Counted from the first letter of the stretch, positions 18,268 through 27,460 are shown. The stretch: DNA of 64,000 nt from Thermococcus sp. M36 (GCF_012027355.1 NZ_SNUH01000001.1:1-64000), one strand, 5' to 3'. Translations and numbers: made by a program. The notes: generated from the letters alone by a model not told the origin.

Positions 18268-19260
18268 ATGCTGCCGCCAGGCAAGGTTCCGCCTGAAAAG
18301 CTCAGGGAGCTCGTGTTCAACCACCTGGGGGCCAGGGGAGAGAGGGTCATCATAGGGGCAGACCTTGGCGTTGATGCCGCCGCGGTAGACTTCGGCTCTT
18401 CCGTTCTCGTTGCCTCGACGGATCCAATCACCGGGGCTGAAAAGAGAATCGGCTTCTACGCGGTTCATGTCAACGCCAACGACGTAGCTACGTTTGGGGC
18501 CAGGCCAAAGTGGTTTCTGGTGAGCATACTCCTGCCAGAGAACGCGGATGAAAGCCTCCTGGCCGGAATAATGGAGGAGCTGCATAAAAGCGCATCAGGG
18601 CTCGGAATAGCCATTGTGGGTGGTCATACAGAGGTAACTCCGGGGCTAAAGAGGCCCATCGTCGTCGGCACAATGCTCGGAGAGGTGGAGAAAGACAAAC
18701 TGGTCACATCAAACGGGGCAAGGCCGGGGGATGCGATAATCCTCACAAAGTGGGCCGGCCTTGAGGGAACCGCGATAATAGCGAACGAGAGAGGAGAAGA
18801 GCTGGAGAGGGCCTTTGGAAGGGAATTCGTCGAGAGGGCGAGGTCTTTCATCGAGATGATAAGCGTCGTGGAAGATGCCCTCACGGCCAACGAGGTCGGC
18901 GTCCATGCCATGCACGACCCCACTGAGGGAGGAGTGGCAAACGGCCTCCACGAGATGGCCGACGCCGCTGGGCTGGGCTTTGTTGTCTACAAAGACAGGA
19001 TACCCGTGAGGGAAGAGACCGTCAGGATATGCGGGTTCTATGGTCTGAACCCGCTGGCGCTTATAAGCTCCGGCGCCCTTATGATAGCGGCCCCGAAGGA
19101 GAACACTGGGAAGATTATGGCCGCACTCTCGGAAAAGGGCATAAACGCCGCGGTGATAGGGGAGTTTACAGAAGACCCCGGAGAAAGGGTCATCTGCGAA
19201 AAAGGCACCAGACGCCCCCTAGAAAGGCCGGACAGCGATGAGCTGTGGAAAGTTGTCTAA
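18268..19260 (+). CDS. AIR-synthase/HypE-like ATP-binding protein
   Basis: The 330-residue protein belongs to the PurM/HypE/ThiL/SelD superfamily. It has GADLGVDAAAVDFG as the N-terminal Asp-rich metal and ATP loop, DVATFGARPKWFLVSILLP, VGGHTEVTPG, and HDPTEGGVANGLHEMADAAG, which is the HypE/AIRS signature. COG1973-type members are often called hydrogenase maturation factors, but no hyp genes are nearby, and the HypE C-terminal Cys tail is absent (it ends LWKVV), so it is not the carbamoyl carrier HypE itself. ATG 18268 follows GGGGTGAT. It overlaps the convergent HsdR_N gene by 4 bp. Confidence 0.82.
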   Translation: MLPPGKVPPEKLRELVFNHLGARGERVIIGADLGVDAAAVDFGSSVLVASTDPITGAEKRIGFYAVHVNANDVATFGARPKWFLVSILLPENADESLLAGIMEELHKSASGLGIAIVGGHTEVTPGLKRPIVVGTMLGEVEKDKLVTSNGARPGDAIILTKWAGLEGTAIIANERGEELERAFGREFVERARSFIEMISVVEDALTANEVGVHAMHDPTEGGVANGLHEMADAAGLGFVVYKDRIPVREETVRICGFYGLNPLALISSGALMIAAPKENTGKIMAALSEKGINAAVIGEFTEDPGERVICEKGTRRPLERPDSDELWKVV

Positions 19261-20129
19261 AGCTCCACTGCTACCCTCAGCCCCTCTTCCTCCTCAAGCT
19301 TTTTGAGCACCTTCAGAGCGGCCTCCGGGCTGATCCGGACCGCCTTTATGTGCTCGTAGGCTTTTCGTATCTCCTCCTTCTGGTAGCCCGCAGCCCTCTT
19401 CTCCATGTAGAGCAGGACGGCCATCAGGACACCTTTAACGCTCTTCTCCGGCAGGGGGAGCATCTTCCAGCCCCCATCGTGGACGTAAGCCGCCCTGGGT
19501 TTTTCCCTTCCCGTTAGATCCGCGACGGGCACAAGGCCAGACGCCCCGCCCGATGTCAAGTACTCCACCAGGACGTCTTCGGGATAGCCCTCTTTTTTCA
19601 ACCCGGAGAAACTGAGCTCCAGTGCCTTCAGGAGAGACGAGAGCCTTTCGATGTCCCGTATTTTCTCCTTAGACAGAAGGGAAAGCTTCAGCAATGAGCG
19701 CTCAACGGGCTCGTTCTCGATATCCACCTTAAGAAGGACCCGGTCCCAGAGCCTGGAGCCCTCTTCGAACGCCTTAACCGCTATCCACACCGAACCGTTG
19801 GTCAGGATGCCGTATCTAACCCCCGCATTGAAGCAGTACCTGGCGAGCTGTCTGAGGGGTTCGTCCTTTCTGGCTATATTGACACCGAGGTTCTTGGCTT
19901 CAACGTACGCAAAGACCGAACCGTCGAGTATGAGCGCGTAGTCAGCCCTCCCGTCCTCGGTTCTCTCCTCGGGCCGCACTTCCTCGGGGTTGTTCCAGTC
20001 CCACCCGAGGGCCTGAAATACCTCCCCAATTAGGTGCTGCTTTACAGCCTCCTCATTCTTTGTGTACAGCTCCCTGTGGGCCTTTATTTTTCTGAGAACG
20101 TTTGAGACGGCCCGTCTGAGTCCATCCAT
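19257..20129 (-). CDS. HsdR_N-type nuclease-fold protein
   Basis: The 290-residue protein starts with a type I restriction enzyme R-like domain: QHLIGEVFQALGWDWNNPEEVRPE, then GRADYALILDGSVFAYVEAKNLG, where D and E-A-K form the PD-(D/E)xK core, and QLARYCFNAGVRYGILTNGSVW. No helicase motor follows and no hsdM or hsdS is near, so this is a solitary version. The C-terminal half is helical with ALKVLKKLEEEEGL at the end. Such solo proteins are common in archaea and of unknown function. ATG 20129 follows GGGGGTG. Confidence 0.82.
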   Translation of the reverse strand: MDGLRRAVSNVLRKIKAHRELYTKNEEAVKQHLIGEVFQALGWDWNNPEEVRPEERTEDGRADYALILDGSVFAYVEAKNLGVNIARKDEPLRQLARYCFNAGVRYGILTNGSVWIAVKAFEEGSRLWDRVLLKVDIENEPVERSLLKLSLLSKEKIRDIERLSSLLKALELSFSGLKKEGYPEDVLVEYLTSGGASGLVPVADLTGREKPRAAYVHDGGWKMLPLPEKSVKGVLMAVLLYMEKRAAGYQKEEIRKAYEHIKAVRISPEAALKVLKKLEEEEGLRVAVEL

Positions 20130-20412
20130 GCTCACACCCCCAGCACGTACTTCCCTCCCCCCAGATCTCCCCCCACAGCGGGCGGCGCACCCTCAGCACC
20201 TGCCGTATTTCCGGCATCTCACGCGGGTTCGGGAACTGGAGAATGTGAGAGCCGCCAGCCCCCTCTATCCGCAGTGACGTGTGCGGCGCGGGTGGCGTAG
20301 AAACCCCCGCCGGGGCTTCCATGCCTCACTCCCACCCACCAGCATGAGCTTCTCTATCCGTCCAGACCTAAAAGCTTTTGGGGGGAACGAACAAGATACC
20401 GCGGTGGGAAAA
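20130..20412. other. GC-rich intergenic stretch, no gene recognised
   Basis: This 283-bp gap between divergent genes is strikingly GC-rich between about 20136 and 20340, with pyrimidine-rich runs on the plus strand and several short inverted repeats. A TATA-like CTAAAAGCTTTT near 20370 probably serves the amidotransferase gene. I find no convincing tRNA, C/D box or coding pattern. Confidence 0.5.
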
Positions 20413-21204
20413 ATGTGCAGGATACTGTTCGCGGTCGGCGACGGGCGGGAAATGGCCCCCCTTGTTGACGCCCTGGTAAAGTCCTCCAAGAGGGACCCAT
20501 ACAAGGAAAGGCGGGGGAGGGGATCCCAGCACAGGGACGGGTGGGGATACGTCCTCCTGAGGGAAGGAAGTGTCAGGCACTACCGCACAGCCAGGCCGAT
20601 CTTCGAGGATCTCCGGGCCGTGGAGTCCCTTAAAGATGAGCTGAACGGCTTCACCGTGCTGATGGCCCACTCCCGGGCTGCATCTCAGGGGGTTAAGGGC
20701 CTGTTCAATGTCCAACCCCTGGCGTTTTCAAGCAGGCACGGATTCACGTTCTGGCTCATCCACAACGGTGACCTGGATAAGGAGAGGATAATCGAAATGG
20801 CGGAGCTCGAAGCGCGGGAGCTGGAGGGGGCTTCCGATACGTACGTGTTCGCAACATACCTCTGCAGAAGGCTCCAGAGCCCGAACCTCAGCGATCTTCT
20901 GGTCCAATACAGGGCCATCGAGGAGACTGTGAGGTCTGTCTTCAACACGGCCGCACTGTTCTATGATTCGAGGTTGGGCTTCAGGGCGTTCATAACCGCC
21001 AGGATGTCCGAAGGCTACCTGAAAGATCCCCTGCACCGGGACTACGCCAGGCTCCTGGTGCTTGAAAGGGGGAACATCTTTGCGGTGGCCTCATCGACGC
21101 TGGAGCTCTATCACCCGGAAGAGTACCGGGAGGTTCCAAACGAAACGGCCTTCTACCTGAAGATTGATGGGGAGGGTTTCGAGGTAAAGTCCCTCCACCT
21201 GTAG
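20413..21204 (+). CDS. Class II glutamine amidotransferase domain protein
   Basis: The 263-residue product begins MCRILFAVGDG at ATG 20413, so removal of Met exposes the Cys nucleophile of Ntn-type glutamine amidotransferases. HRDGWGYVLL, MAHSRAASQG and WLIHNGDLD are the usual glutaminase motifs (substrate loop and oxyanion Asn/Gly). It is the stand-alone COG0121 (YafJ-like) type; the acceptor for the ammonia is unknown. The longer frame from 20281 would bury the Cys and is rejected. GGTGGG precedes the ATG. A CBS gene follows 38 bp downstream. Confidence 0.9.
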   Translation: MCRILFAVGDGREMAPLVDALVKSSKRDPYKERRGRGSQHRDGWGYVLLREGSVRHYRTARPIFEDLRAVESLKDELNGFTVLMAHSRAASQGVKGLFNVQPLAFSSRHGFTFWLIHNGDLDKERIIEMAELEARELEGASDTYVFATYLCRRLQSPNLSDLLVQYRAIEETVRSVFNTAALFYDSRLGFRAFITARMSEGYLKDPLHRDYARLLVLERGNIFAVASSTLELYHPEEYREVPNETAFYLKIDGEGFEVKSLHL

Positions 21205-21242
21205 GCCGTATTTCCCTGTCGAGTACTGCGGGAGGTGGTTGG

Positions 21243-21650
21243 ATGGAGAAGGGTGCCCCCATCAGGGTTTATATGACCCGGAAGCTCATAGGGGTTGAGC
21301 CGGAGGACACCGTCAAACGCGCCTGCGAGATCATGGTGGAGTTCGACATAGGCTCCCTTGTTGTTATAGAGAGGAACAACGTCGTGGGCTTCTTCACCAA
21401 GAGCGACATTATAAGGCGCGTTGTGATCCCCGGCCTCCCCAACACGACACCAGTAAAGGAAATAATGAGCCGCGAGCTGATAACCGTGGACGTCAACACG
21501 CCCCTTAGGGACGTCCTCGACATAATGGCAAAGAAGAGGGTCAAACACATGCTGATAGAGGAAAACGGGCGGATAGTCGGGATATTCTCCCTCAGCGATC
21601 TCCTTTCCGCGAGCAGGAGGAGGCTTGAGACAGCCATAGCGGCTGAGTGA
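21243..21650 (+). CDS. Two-CBS-domain protein
   Basis: The 135-residue protein is a pair of CBS domains: IRVYMTRKLIGVEPEDTV...VIERNNVVGFFTKSDIIRRV and VKEIMSRELITVDVNTPL...MLIEENGRIVGIFSLSDLL. Paired CBS domains bind adenosyl nucleotides and often regulate a partner. It has no catalytic domain. It sits 6 bp before the metallophosphoesterase gene and likely shares its mRNA, so it may sense energy state for a neighbour; this is inference. GGGAGGTGG precedes the start. Confidence 0.93.
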   Translation: MEKGAPIRVYMTRKLIGVEPEDTVKRACEIMVEFDIGSLVVIERNNVVGFFTKSDIIRRVVIPGLPNTTPVKEIMSRELITVDVNTPLRDVLDIMAKKRVKHMLIEENGRIVGIFSLSDLLSASRRRLETAIAAE

Positions 21651-21656
21651 TGCCCC

Positions 21657-23180
21657 ATGATAAGGATAGCCCACATAAGCGACACACACGTAACTGGAGG
21701 AAGTGCGTACAAAAGCTACGCCTACGACCTCATCGCCAACGAGATAAACCGTAGGGGGTTTGATTTCGTTATCCACACCGGTGATGTGACCAACCAGGGG
21801 CTCAGGGAGGAGTACGAAAGGGCGTCCTATGAGCTCAGGAAGATAGAAAAGCCTCTGGTGGTTGTTCCCGGCAACCACGACGTCAGGAACGTCGGGTACG
21901 AGCTCTTTGAGAGGTTCATCGGCCCATTGAACGGGGTCTTTGAGTTCAGGGACGGGGTTCTCATATGGGTTGACTCCACGATACCCGACCTGAGCGATGG
22001 CCGGGTGGGGGGTCACAAGTTCAAGTGGCTCAAAAAACAGCTGGAGAGGTACTCCGACAGGAAGTTCAAAATAGTCGCGGCCCACCACCACCTCGTCCCG
22101 CTCCCCGACACTGGCAGAGAGAGGAACGTTCTGTTCAACGCCGGCGATGTCCTTGATCTGCTCCTGAGGCACGAGGTCAACCTCTACACCTGCGGCCACA
22201 AGCACGTGCCCAACGTGTACCGGGTCGAGGATCTGGTGGTGGTCAACGCAGGCTGTACGTCCTGCAGGAAGACGAGAAAAGGTGACGTAAACAGCTACAA
22301 CATCATAACCCTCCACGAGAACGGAAGGGTGGAGGTGACAGTGAAGCGCGTTACCGGGGACACCATGAAAAGAGAACACCGTCCGCTGAAGCCCAAGCTC
22401 TTTATTCCTCGGGGCAAACGCCTCATAAGGATAGTCCAGATGAGCGAGAGCAACGTCTCTGACAGGATATACTTCAGGCGCAAAGTCCTCGAAAACGCCA
22501 TCCGGATGATAAACGAAAAGCTGAGGCCGGACATAGTCGTGCACTGCGGGGACGTCGTTGACATGGGGATTGAGCGATACTACGAGAGGGCCTACGAGCT
22601 CCACGAGAGAATAAAGGCCGAAAAGCTCGTCGTCCCCGGGCACAACGACATAACATACCTGGGATACGACCTGTTCCTGGAATACTTTGGGGAGCCGGAG
22701 ATAATTGAGCTGGGGGACTTCGCGTTCATCCCTGTGAGGAGCGCCCAGTATGAGACGCCCATAGGCGTCGTCGGGAGGATAGGCCAGAAGGAGCTGGAAA
22801 AGCGCCTTAATGAGTACAGGGAGAAATTCACCGTGGTCGTAATGCACCACAACATCGTACCCATCCCGAGGAGCAGAGAAGTGGGCTTCCTTGAGGACGC
22901 GGGGGACGTTCTCAGGGTGGTTACAGAAAACGAGGCCAACCTTGTCCTTACCGGACACGGGGGCAACTCCTTTGGTGTGAAAATTGAAAAAACTCCCGTG
23001 GTCAATTCGGGCTCCATAAGCTGGGAGCTCCACAGGAACCCCTACGGGAACACGTTCAACCTGATAGACATCTACCCGGACATGGTGGTGATCTTCGAAA
23101 TACAGGCCACGTGGGGCTCGGGGAGGCTGGTAGGGATATGGAAGATAAAGGGGCCATTTAAACATCCAGATACTCCCTGA
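21657..23180 (+). CDS. Duplicated calcineurin-like metallophosphoesterase
   Basis: The 507-residue protein holds two homologous phosphoesterase units. The first (1-225) is canonical: SDTH (8-11), GDVTNQG (42-48), GNHD (72-75), HHH (143-145), GHKH (180-183). The second (255-480) repeats the layout with degenerate ligands: SESN (263-266), GDVVDMG, GHND (328-331), HHN (397-399) and GHGGN (433-437). Metal binding in the second unit is probably impaired, suggesting one active and one structural or regulatory domain. No signal peptide is seen, so it is cytoplasmic. It overlaps the convergent 2PGK gene by 23 bp. Confidence 0.9.
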   Translation: MIRIAHISDTHVTGGSAYKSYAYDLIANEINRRGFDFVIHTGDVTNQGLREEYERASYELRKIEKPLVVVPGNHDVRNVGYELFERFIGPLNGVFEFRDGVLIWVDSTIPDLSDGRVGGHKFKWLKKQLERYSDRKFKIVAAHHHLVPLPDTGRERNVLFNAGDVLDLLLRHEVNLYTCGHKHVPNVYRVEDLVVVNAGCTSCRKTRKGDVNSYNIITLHENGRVEVTVKRVTGDTMKREHRPLKPKLFIPRGKRLIRIVQMSESNVSDRIYFRRKVLENAIRMINEKLRPDIVVHCGDVVDMGIERYYERAYELHERIKAEKLVVPGHNDITYLGYDLFLEYFGEPEIIELGDFAFIPVRSAQYETPIGVVGRIGQKELEKRLNEYREKFTVVVMHHNIVPIPRSREVGFLEDAGDVLRVVTENEANLVLTGHGGNSFGVKIEKTPVVNSGSISWELHRNPYGNTFNLIDIYPDMVVIFEIQATWGSGRLVGIWKIKGPFKHPDTP

Positions 23181-24048
23181 GCCTCCCCATGAGCCTCTCC
23201 ATAATGTCCTCCATTATCGCGGTGACAGTCCCCTCAAGCTCCAGGTTGTCTATCACGGGAACGCCATGCTGCCCCGCCTTTTTGACTATGAACTCCTGTA
23301 TTTCAAGTATGGCGTCCAGGTGTTCGAGGTAGTAGTCGGCTGGTCTCTTGCTGTACCTCGCCCGCTCATAGAAGCGTGCCTCAAGTTCTTTTCTTCCCCT
23401 CACTGTTATAATGTACATAAAGCTGTTCTCCCCCAGTTCGATGTAGCCGGGAACCAAGTGGATGCCCTCTATTATCGTGTTGAATCCTTCCCGGTACGCC
23501 CTCTCCAGCACGGCGCTGACACCAACGGAGACGTGCTGCACCTGGTTCTCAAAGCCCCGTATAAGGGGAGAATTGCCCGCCCTGCCCGTCTGGACAGTCC
23601 TCCATGCGAGGAAAGACGAGGTGTGGAGGTCCGGGAGGAGCTCGGGCGCGATTATCTTTCTCATAACCTCCCTTATGGTGTCAGTCCCGATAACGCTCCG
23701 TATGCCCAGGCGGAAGGCCAGTTCAGTCGCTATGGTAGACTTTCCAACTCCCGTTGCACCCCCAAGGAGTATCATTATCGGAACTTTGAGGCGCCTCAGC
23801 TGGCGCCAGAAGAGGTAACGCTTGGCCGCCTCCTTGAGACCATGGTCGAGAAGCTTCCTGTATGTGAGCTCTCTTATCTCCTCGGTGGTCACGAGCTTGA
23901 GGCCCTTCTCGTTCAGATCCTTCTGAACTTCGGTTGCGATTATGTACGCTATACCCACCTCAACACCTGCAAGGGTTATGGAACGGGTCAGTATCCCCCT
24001 GGAAAACGGCAGGCGTATCTTTTTTTCAGGATCAGTCACGATTATCAT
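23158..24048 (-). CDS. 2-phosphoglycerate kinase
   Basis: 2PGK phosphorylates 2-phosphoglycerate to 2,3-bisphosphoglycerate, the first step toward cyclic 2,3-diphosphoglycerate. The 296-residue protein has an N-terminal ATP-cone-like domain ([16 protein letters not shown]...VQKDLNEKG) and a P-loop kinase domain: [18 protein letters not shown], then [11 protein letters not shown] and [13 protein letters not shown] 24048 overlaps the TGA of the upstream synthetase gene as ATGA, tying the two steps together; GGAGGG is well spaced. An ATG two codons earlier is less likely. Confidence 0.9.
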   Translation of the reverse strand: MIIVTDPEKKIRLPFSRGILTRSITLAGVEVGIAYIIATEVQKDLNEKGLKLVTTEEIRELTYRKLLDHGLKEAAKRYLFWRQLRRLKVPIMILLGGATGVGKSTIATELAFRLGIRSVIGTDTIREVMRKIIAPELLPDLHTSSFLAWRTVQTGRAGNSPLIRGFENQVQHVSVGVSAVLERAYREGFNTIIEGIHLVPGYIELGENSFMYIITVRGRKELEARFYERARYSKRPADYYLEHLDAILEIQEFIVKKAGQHGVPVIDNLELEGTVTAIMEDIMERLMGRLREYLDV

Positions 24049-25355
24049 CGCCATCCCTCCAGCACCCTCCGCCCGAGCTCAAGAACTGCCCCCCGGAGAT
24101 CCTTTCCGTCCACGTTAACTGGCTCATTGTCAAGGTATATGACCTCCAGCCCCCTCTCCAGCGCCCATTTTGTGACCACATCCACCGCCGCCGCCTTTAA
24201 TTCGACGGCAACTGCCTCTATGTCCCCAAACCCCTCCAGATCCTTCACCAGGAGCTCTCTGCGGGACAGGTTGGCCGAAACCGCAACGACCTCCGCTCCC
24301 ATCGCCTCTAGCCGTTCCGCCGTCCGGAGGAGTGCGTCAGCAGACGTCATCACGAGGCCGAGTCTTTTTCCGGACACATCCCCCAGGGGCCTGGGCTGAA
24401 ACGCCGTCAGGTGTATGTCCGCGTCCCTGTTCACGGACCGTATAGCGTCCACCACGCTCCTGAGCCTGTCCTCTCCTGCGGAGTCGGCCATCGTTACAAC
24501 AACTATGTCCGCGAGGGCCACTCTGAAGGGGCCGAAGTAGCCCCTGAGAAAATCAGGCCTTCCCCTGGCGCTGGTTATAAGTATGTACCCATCGGCCCGA
24601 TAAGATGGGAAGGTGGCGCCACTGCCCTCAAGGATTATCAGGTCGTGGGGGAGGCTTTCAGCCAGCTTCACACCCTCGTCAATGACGTCAAAGAAGGAAA
24701 ACCCCGCCATCCCCCCGCCACATCTCCGGCAGCCTATGGTCGTCACCCCTGCGGTCAGGGCGTCCTCGAAGTGATCCGACGCCGCATGTCTCCCGTTCTC
24801 GGCCAGCTTTACCAGGAAGTCGGGCGTTATTCTGAACCTCTCCCCGTCGATCACCTCCGGCTCCGCAGGGCCACCCCGCCCCATGGTGACGATAACGGGC
24901 CTGGCTATCCCCTTAAGGATTCTTGCTATGAACCCGCTCACTGCGGTTTTTCCGACCCTCTTTCCCGTGCCTATCACCGCTAGCGTGGGCTTGTTCGCCC
25001 TTTTCATCGGCCTCGGGAAGAACTGGAAATCGGCGCCCCTGTAGGGCACGCCATGGAGCATACATATGGAGGCTATCCTGAAGCGATCCTCGTAGTTGAT
25101 AACCGGCTCGTCGCTCAGGTCAACAACTTCTGTCACTTCGTTCTCCGTGAGTGCGGCCCTGATGGCATCCAAATAATCGGGAGCATGGTATATTTTAACG
25201 CCAATCTTCTCCTCGATCTCGGATATGTTCCCTATTTTCTCCGTCCCACCAAGGAACACCGCACAGCACACGTCCCCCAGCTTTTGGAGGGCCCAAGCAA
25301 TAACGTCAGGATAGTGCTCGCCGTCTATCAAGGCGAGCTTTCCTTTCCCTCTCAT
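24045..25355 (-). CDS. cpgS: Cyclic 2,3-diphosphoglycerate synthetase
   Basis: This enzyme closes 2,3-bisphosphoglycerate into the cyclic trianhydride at the cost of ATP; the product is a thermoprotectant solute first studied in thermophilic methanogens. The 436-residue protein has an N-terminal domain starting [13 protein letters not shown], then a P-loop domain [51 protein letters not shown], and ILEGSGAT. The length matches the family. A TATA box GGTTAAATCCC near 25390 puts transcription start about 9 bp upstream of the ATG. It is translationally coupled to 2PGK. Confidence 0.9.
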   Translation of the reverse strand: MRGKGKLALIDGEHYPDVIAWALQKLGDVCCAVFLGGTEKIGNISEIEEKIGVKIYHAPDYLDAIRAALTENEVTEVVDLSDEPVINYEDRFRIASICMLHGVPYRGADFQFFPRPMKRANKPTLAVIGTGKRVGKTAVSGFIARILKGIARPVIVTMGRGGPAEPEVIDGERFRITPDFLVKLAENGRHAASDHFEDALTAGVTTIGCRRCGGGMAGFSFFDVIDEGVKLAESLPHDLIILEGSGATFPSYRADGYILITSARGRPDFLRGYFGPFRVALADIVVVTMADSAGEDRLRSVVDAIRSVNRDADIHLTAFQPRPLGDVSGKRLGLVMTSADALLRTAERLEAMGAEVVAVSANLSRRELLVKDLEGFGDIEAVAVELKAAAVDVVTKWALERGLEVIYLDNEPVNVDGKDLRGAVLELGRRVLEGWR

Positions 25356-25436
25356 ACCACCACCAACTGAGCATTGCCTCAGGGGGATTTAACCTTTTGC
25401 CACCCGGATCGTCATGGCCCCCCGGGGCGTAGGAAA

Positions 25437-25446
25437 GGTTATAAAC
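25437..25446 (+). promoter_or_regulatory. TATA box of the histone-fold protein gene
   Basis: GGTTATAAAC, with transcription start expected near 25468 and a GGAGGTG ribosome site at 25495-25501 before ATG 25507. Confidence 0.6.
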
Positions 25447-25506
25447 CCCCTGCAAATAAAACTAATGGTGGCCTCCAGAAGGCCCCGTAAAGCGGAGGTG
25501 TTGAAG

Positions 25507-25686
25507 ATGGCCGAGATGATAGTTAAGTCCAAGGTTAAGGAAGCCATAAAGGCCATAGACCCCGATATGAGGGTCAACCCGGAGTTCTTCGAGGCCCTTG
25601 AGGCTGAGCTCAAGGTTCTCATCGAGAAGGCCGTCAAGAGGGCCAAGGACGAGGGCAAGAAGACCCTTTACCCGAGGCACGTCTGA
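25507..25686 (+). CDS. Small histone-fold protein (DUF1931/NFYB-HAP3 type)
   Basis: The 59-residue product, MAEMIVKSKVKEAIKAID followed by a helix ending LIEKAVKRAKDEGKKT and the tail LYPRHV, fits the short archaeal histone-fold family annotated as DUF1931 or NFYB/HAP3. It is a single handshake-type fold without tails, distinct from the main histones HpyA. DNA binding is plausible but not shown. ATG 25507 follows GGAGGTG; the longer upstream frame runs through the promoter and is rejected. Confidence 0.8.
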   Translation: MAEMIVKSKVKEAIKAIDPDMRVNPEFFEALEAELKVLIEKAVKRAKDEGKKTLYPRHV

Positions 25687-25769
25687 AGTGCTTCTCCGAT
25701 TTTTCCAATTCTTCAATAATTTCATCGATGGTCTTTTATTCTCCTCCCCCAAACTTCTACGGTGGTAGC

Positions 25770-26651
25770 ATGGTGCTTAGAAAGCTCGGCGATTCTGCCT
25801 ACCTGTACCCGGGGAGCCCATCCACACTCATTAAGGTTCTTGAGGGCGGGGAAGCCATCCTGATCGACCCCGGCCACGGGAGCGGGCGGCACAAAGACCT
25901 TAGAAGGGAGGTACGAAAGCTCGGCTTGGAGATCAAGGCCCAGCTTGCAACCCACGGCCATGCAGACCACGTGGCCGTCGCGCCAAGGATAAACGCCCCC
26001 CTCTTCATGCACCGCTTCGAGTTCTCGGTAGCGGAGAGCCCGCTGAACAGGGAGCTCCTCACCTTTGGCTCCAAGGCTCCTAGGGGGTTCCTCGTCTTCC
26101 AGTTCCCGGAGGAGGTTAAAGTTCACGCCGTCTTTGAATGGAACGACGAGCCCTTTGGTGTAAAAGCCATCAAGCTCAACGGCCACTCTCCGGGGATGAC
26201 GGGCTTTCTGGACGAGGATAACGGCCTGATCTATGCAGGCGATTCCTTCTTCGGTGAAAGGGTCATCCGCTCGGTTGGACTTCCCTACCTGGTTGACCCG
26301 GAATTATACAAAGCTTCAATTATGGAATTGCAGAATTATGCGGAGAACGGATACCTCCTCATACCATCCCACGGGAAGCCGGTCAAAGGGGAGGAGGCCA
26401 TCGCTCTCCTCGACTTCAACCTCAATCGCGTGGAGGAAACCGAATCGCTGATGCTTAAACTCCTTGAAACTCCCCTGTCCACCGACGGACTGGCCTTCAG
26501 GATAATGAAGCGCTACGGGGTGAACATAACCCCTCAGAAGCTAGCACTCAACCTCGTTCCCGTTAGGGCGTTCATAGCCCAGCTCTACAATGAGGGGAAG
26601 ATAGAAGCACTCGTAGAGGACGGGCTCAGATGGAGGGTGAGAAGGGACTGA
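25770..26651 (+). CDS. MBL-fold metallohydrolase
   Basis: The 293-residue protein has the metallo-beta-lactamase metal site THGHADH (H62, H64, D66, H67), a later NGHSPG, YAGDSFF with the bridging Asp, and PSHGKPV. The tail after residue 225 is a winged-helix-like segment (TDGLAFRIMKRYGV...LVPVRAFIAQLYNEGKIEALVEDGLRWRV), as in LACTB2-like hydrolases, so RNA or a thioester could be its substrate. ATG 25770 follows GGTGGT; a start 14 codons earlier would precede the ribosome site. Confidence 0.88.
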   Translation: MVLRKLGDSAYLYPGSPSTLIKVLEGGEAILIDPGHGSGRHKDLRREVRKLGLEIKAQLATHGHADHVAVAPRINAPLFMHRFEFSVAESPLNRELLTFGSKAPRGFLVFQFPEEVKVHAVFEWNDEPFGVKAIKLNGHSPGMTGFLDEDNGLIYAGDSFFGERVIRSVGLPYLVDPELYKASIMELQNYAENGYLLIPSHGKPVKGEEAIALLDFNLNRVEETESLMLKLLETPLSTDGLAFRIMKRYGVNITPQKLALNLVPVRAFIAQLYNEGKIEALVEDGLRWRVRRD

Positions 26652-26691
26652 GATCTGCGGTCGCCAACCTTTGATGCCATTAACCACAAAT

Positions 26692-27327
26692 TCACTCCCC
26701 GTCCGGGTAGCACAGGTACCTGTAGGGACAGAACCTGCAGGTGTAGGAGTACTCGCCCTTAGGAGGTTTCCCCTTTTCGTAGGCTTTTTTAACGCTGTAG
26801 AAGTGCCTCAGCGTCTCCCTGAAGAGCCTGCCGTCGTAGGGCACCTCAAAAGCTTTAAAGTTCGGCCCCTTGACGATGGGAAAGCGCGAGAAGTCGATCT
26901 TCTTTATCACCTTCATAGGCTCCTCGTGGAGCTTGATGTAGTAAAGGTAGCCGTACTCCGCCTCGGCCCAGCGCATATATATGTTGAGCTGCGCCATGTG
27001 GTAGTCGTAGGGCTTGCTCGGGAGGCTGGTCTTGCCTTTGATTTCGATGGGGAAGTCGCCGATTGCGTCTATTCTGCCGTGTATCTCGAAGCCGAGCCTG
27101 TTCGAGCGCAGGATTAGGTGCTTCTCAAGCTCAAAGCCAAAGCGCTTCTGCAGGATCTCCCCAAGGACATTATGGGTGTTTATCCCCTGGTTCAGGCGCA
27201 CCTTCACGAATTCGGGCCATTTCTCGGGGTAGCCTTTGAGGCGAAAGTATATCCTCCTCGGACAGGTTAAGGCCTCGCTCGCGTAGAACTCCAGGAACCC
27301 GTCGTTTTCGTTACCCCCGCTGCTCAT
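26692..27327 (-). CDS. Solo Cas4-like PD-(D/E)xK nuclease
   Basis: The 211-residue protein has the Cas4/AddB layout: an N-terminal Cys in ALTCPRRIYF, a RecB-type nuclease core with HGRIDAIGDFPIEIKGKT (D and E-I-K) and the motif QLNIYMRW, and three C-terminal cysteines in CRFCPYRYLC. The four Cys likely hold a 4Fe-4S cluster. No CRISPR array or other cas gene is in the window, so it is a solitary Cas4-family protein that may act in DNA repair. ATG 27327 follows GGAGGG; a start ten codons earlier lacks a good ribosome site. Confidence 0.85.
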   Translation of the reverse strand: MSSGGNENDGFLEFYASEALTCPRRIYFRLKGYPEKWPEFVKVRLNQGINTHNVLGEILQKRFGFELEKHLILRSNRLGFEIHGRIDAIGDFPIEIKGKTSLPSKPYDYHMAQLNIYMRWAEAEYGYLYYIKLHEEPMKVIKKIDFSRFPIVKGPNFKAFEVPYDGRLFRETLRHFYSVKKAYEKGKPPKGEYSYTCRFCPYRYLCYPDGE

Positions 27328-27379
27328 CTTTTTCCCTCCAGGAACGGGGCGGGTCATCGGCCCGCGAACCTCACCGCCC

Positions 27380-27441
27380 CCGCGTCAGCTAATACCGACG
27401 TCATCACCCATCAGACTGGGCAAGGGTCGTCATCCGCTTGG
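27380..27441 (-). ncRNA. C/D box sRNA guiding 2'-O-methylation
   Basis: On the minus strand the order is C-like box CGGATGA (27430-27436), a 15-nt guide, D' box CTGA (27411-27414), a 3-nt spacer, C' box GTGATGA (27401-27407), a 12-nt guide, and D box CTGA (27385-27388). GCG before the C box can pair with CGC after the D box. The spacing is typical for archaeal guide RNAs. A TATA box at 27463-27469 puts transcription start near 27440, right at the 5' end. The C box departs from RUGAUGA at its first two bases. The rRNA or tRNA target was not identified. Confidence 0.72.
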
Positions 27442-27460
27442 AGAGTTAAGGCTAACCCAC

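Noticed and set aside
20053-20322. 89-codon minus frame across the GC-rich gap
   Set aside because: It overlaps the HsdR_N gene start, lacks a ribosome site and has Trp/Gly/Arg-rich content expected of GC-rich noncoding DNA.
21153-23165. 670-codon frame antisense to the metallophosphoesterase
   Set aside because: The plus-strand gene has clear catalytic motifs; the antisense frame is its shadow.
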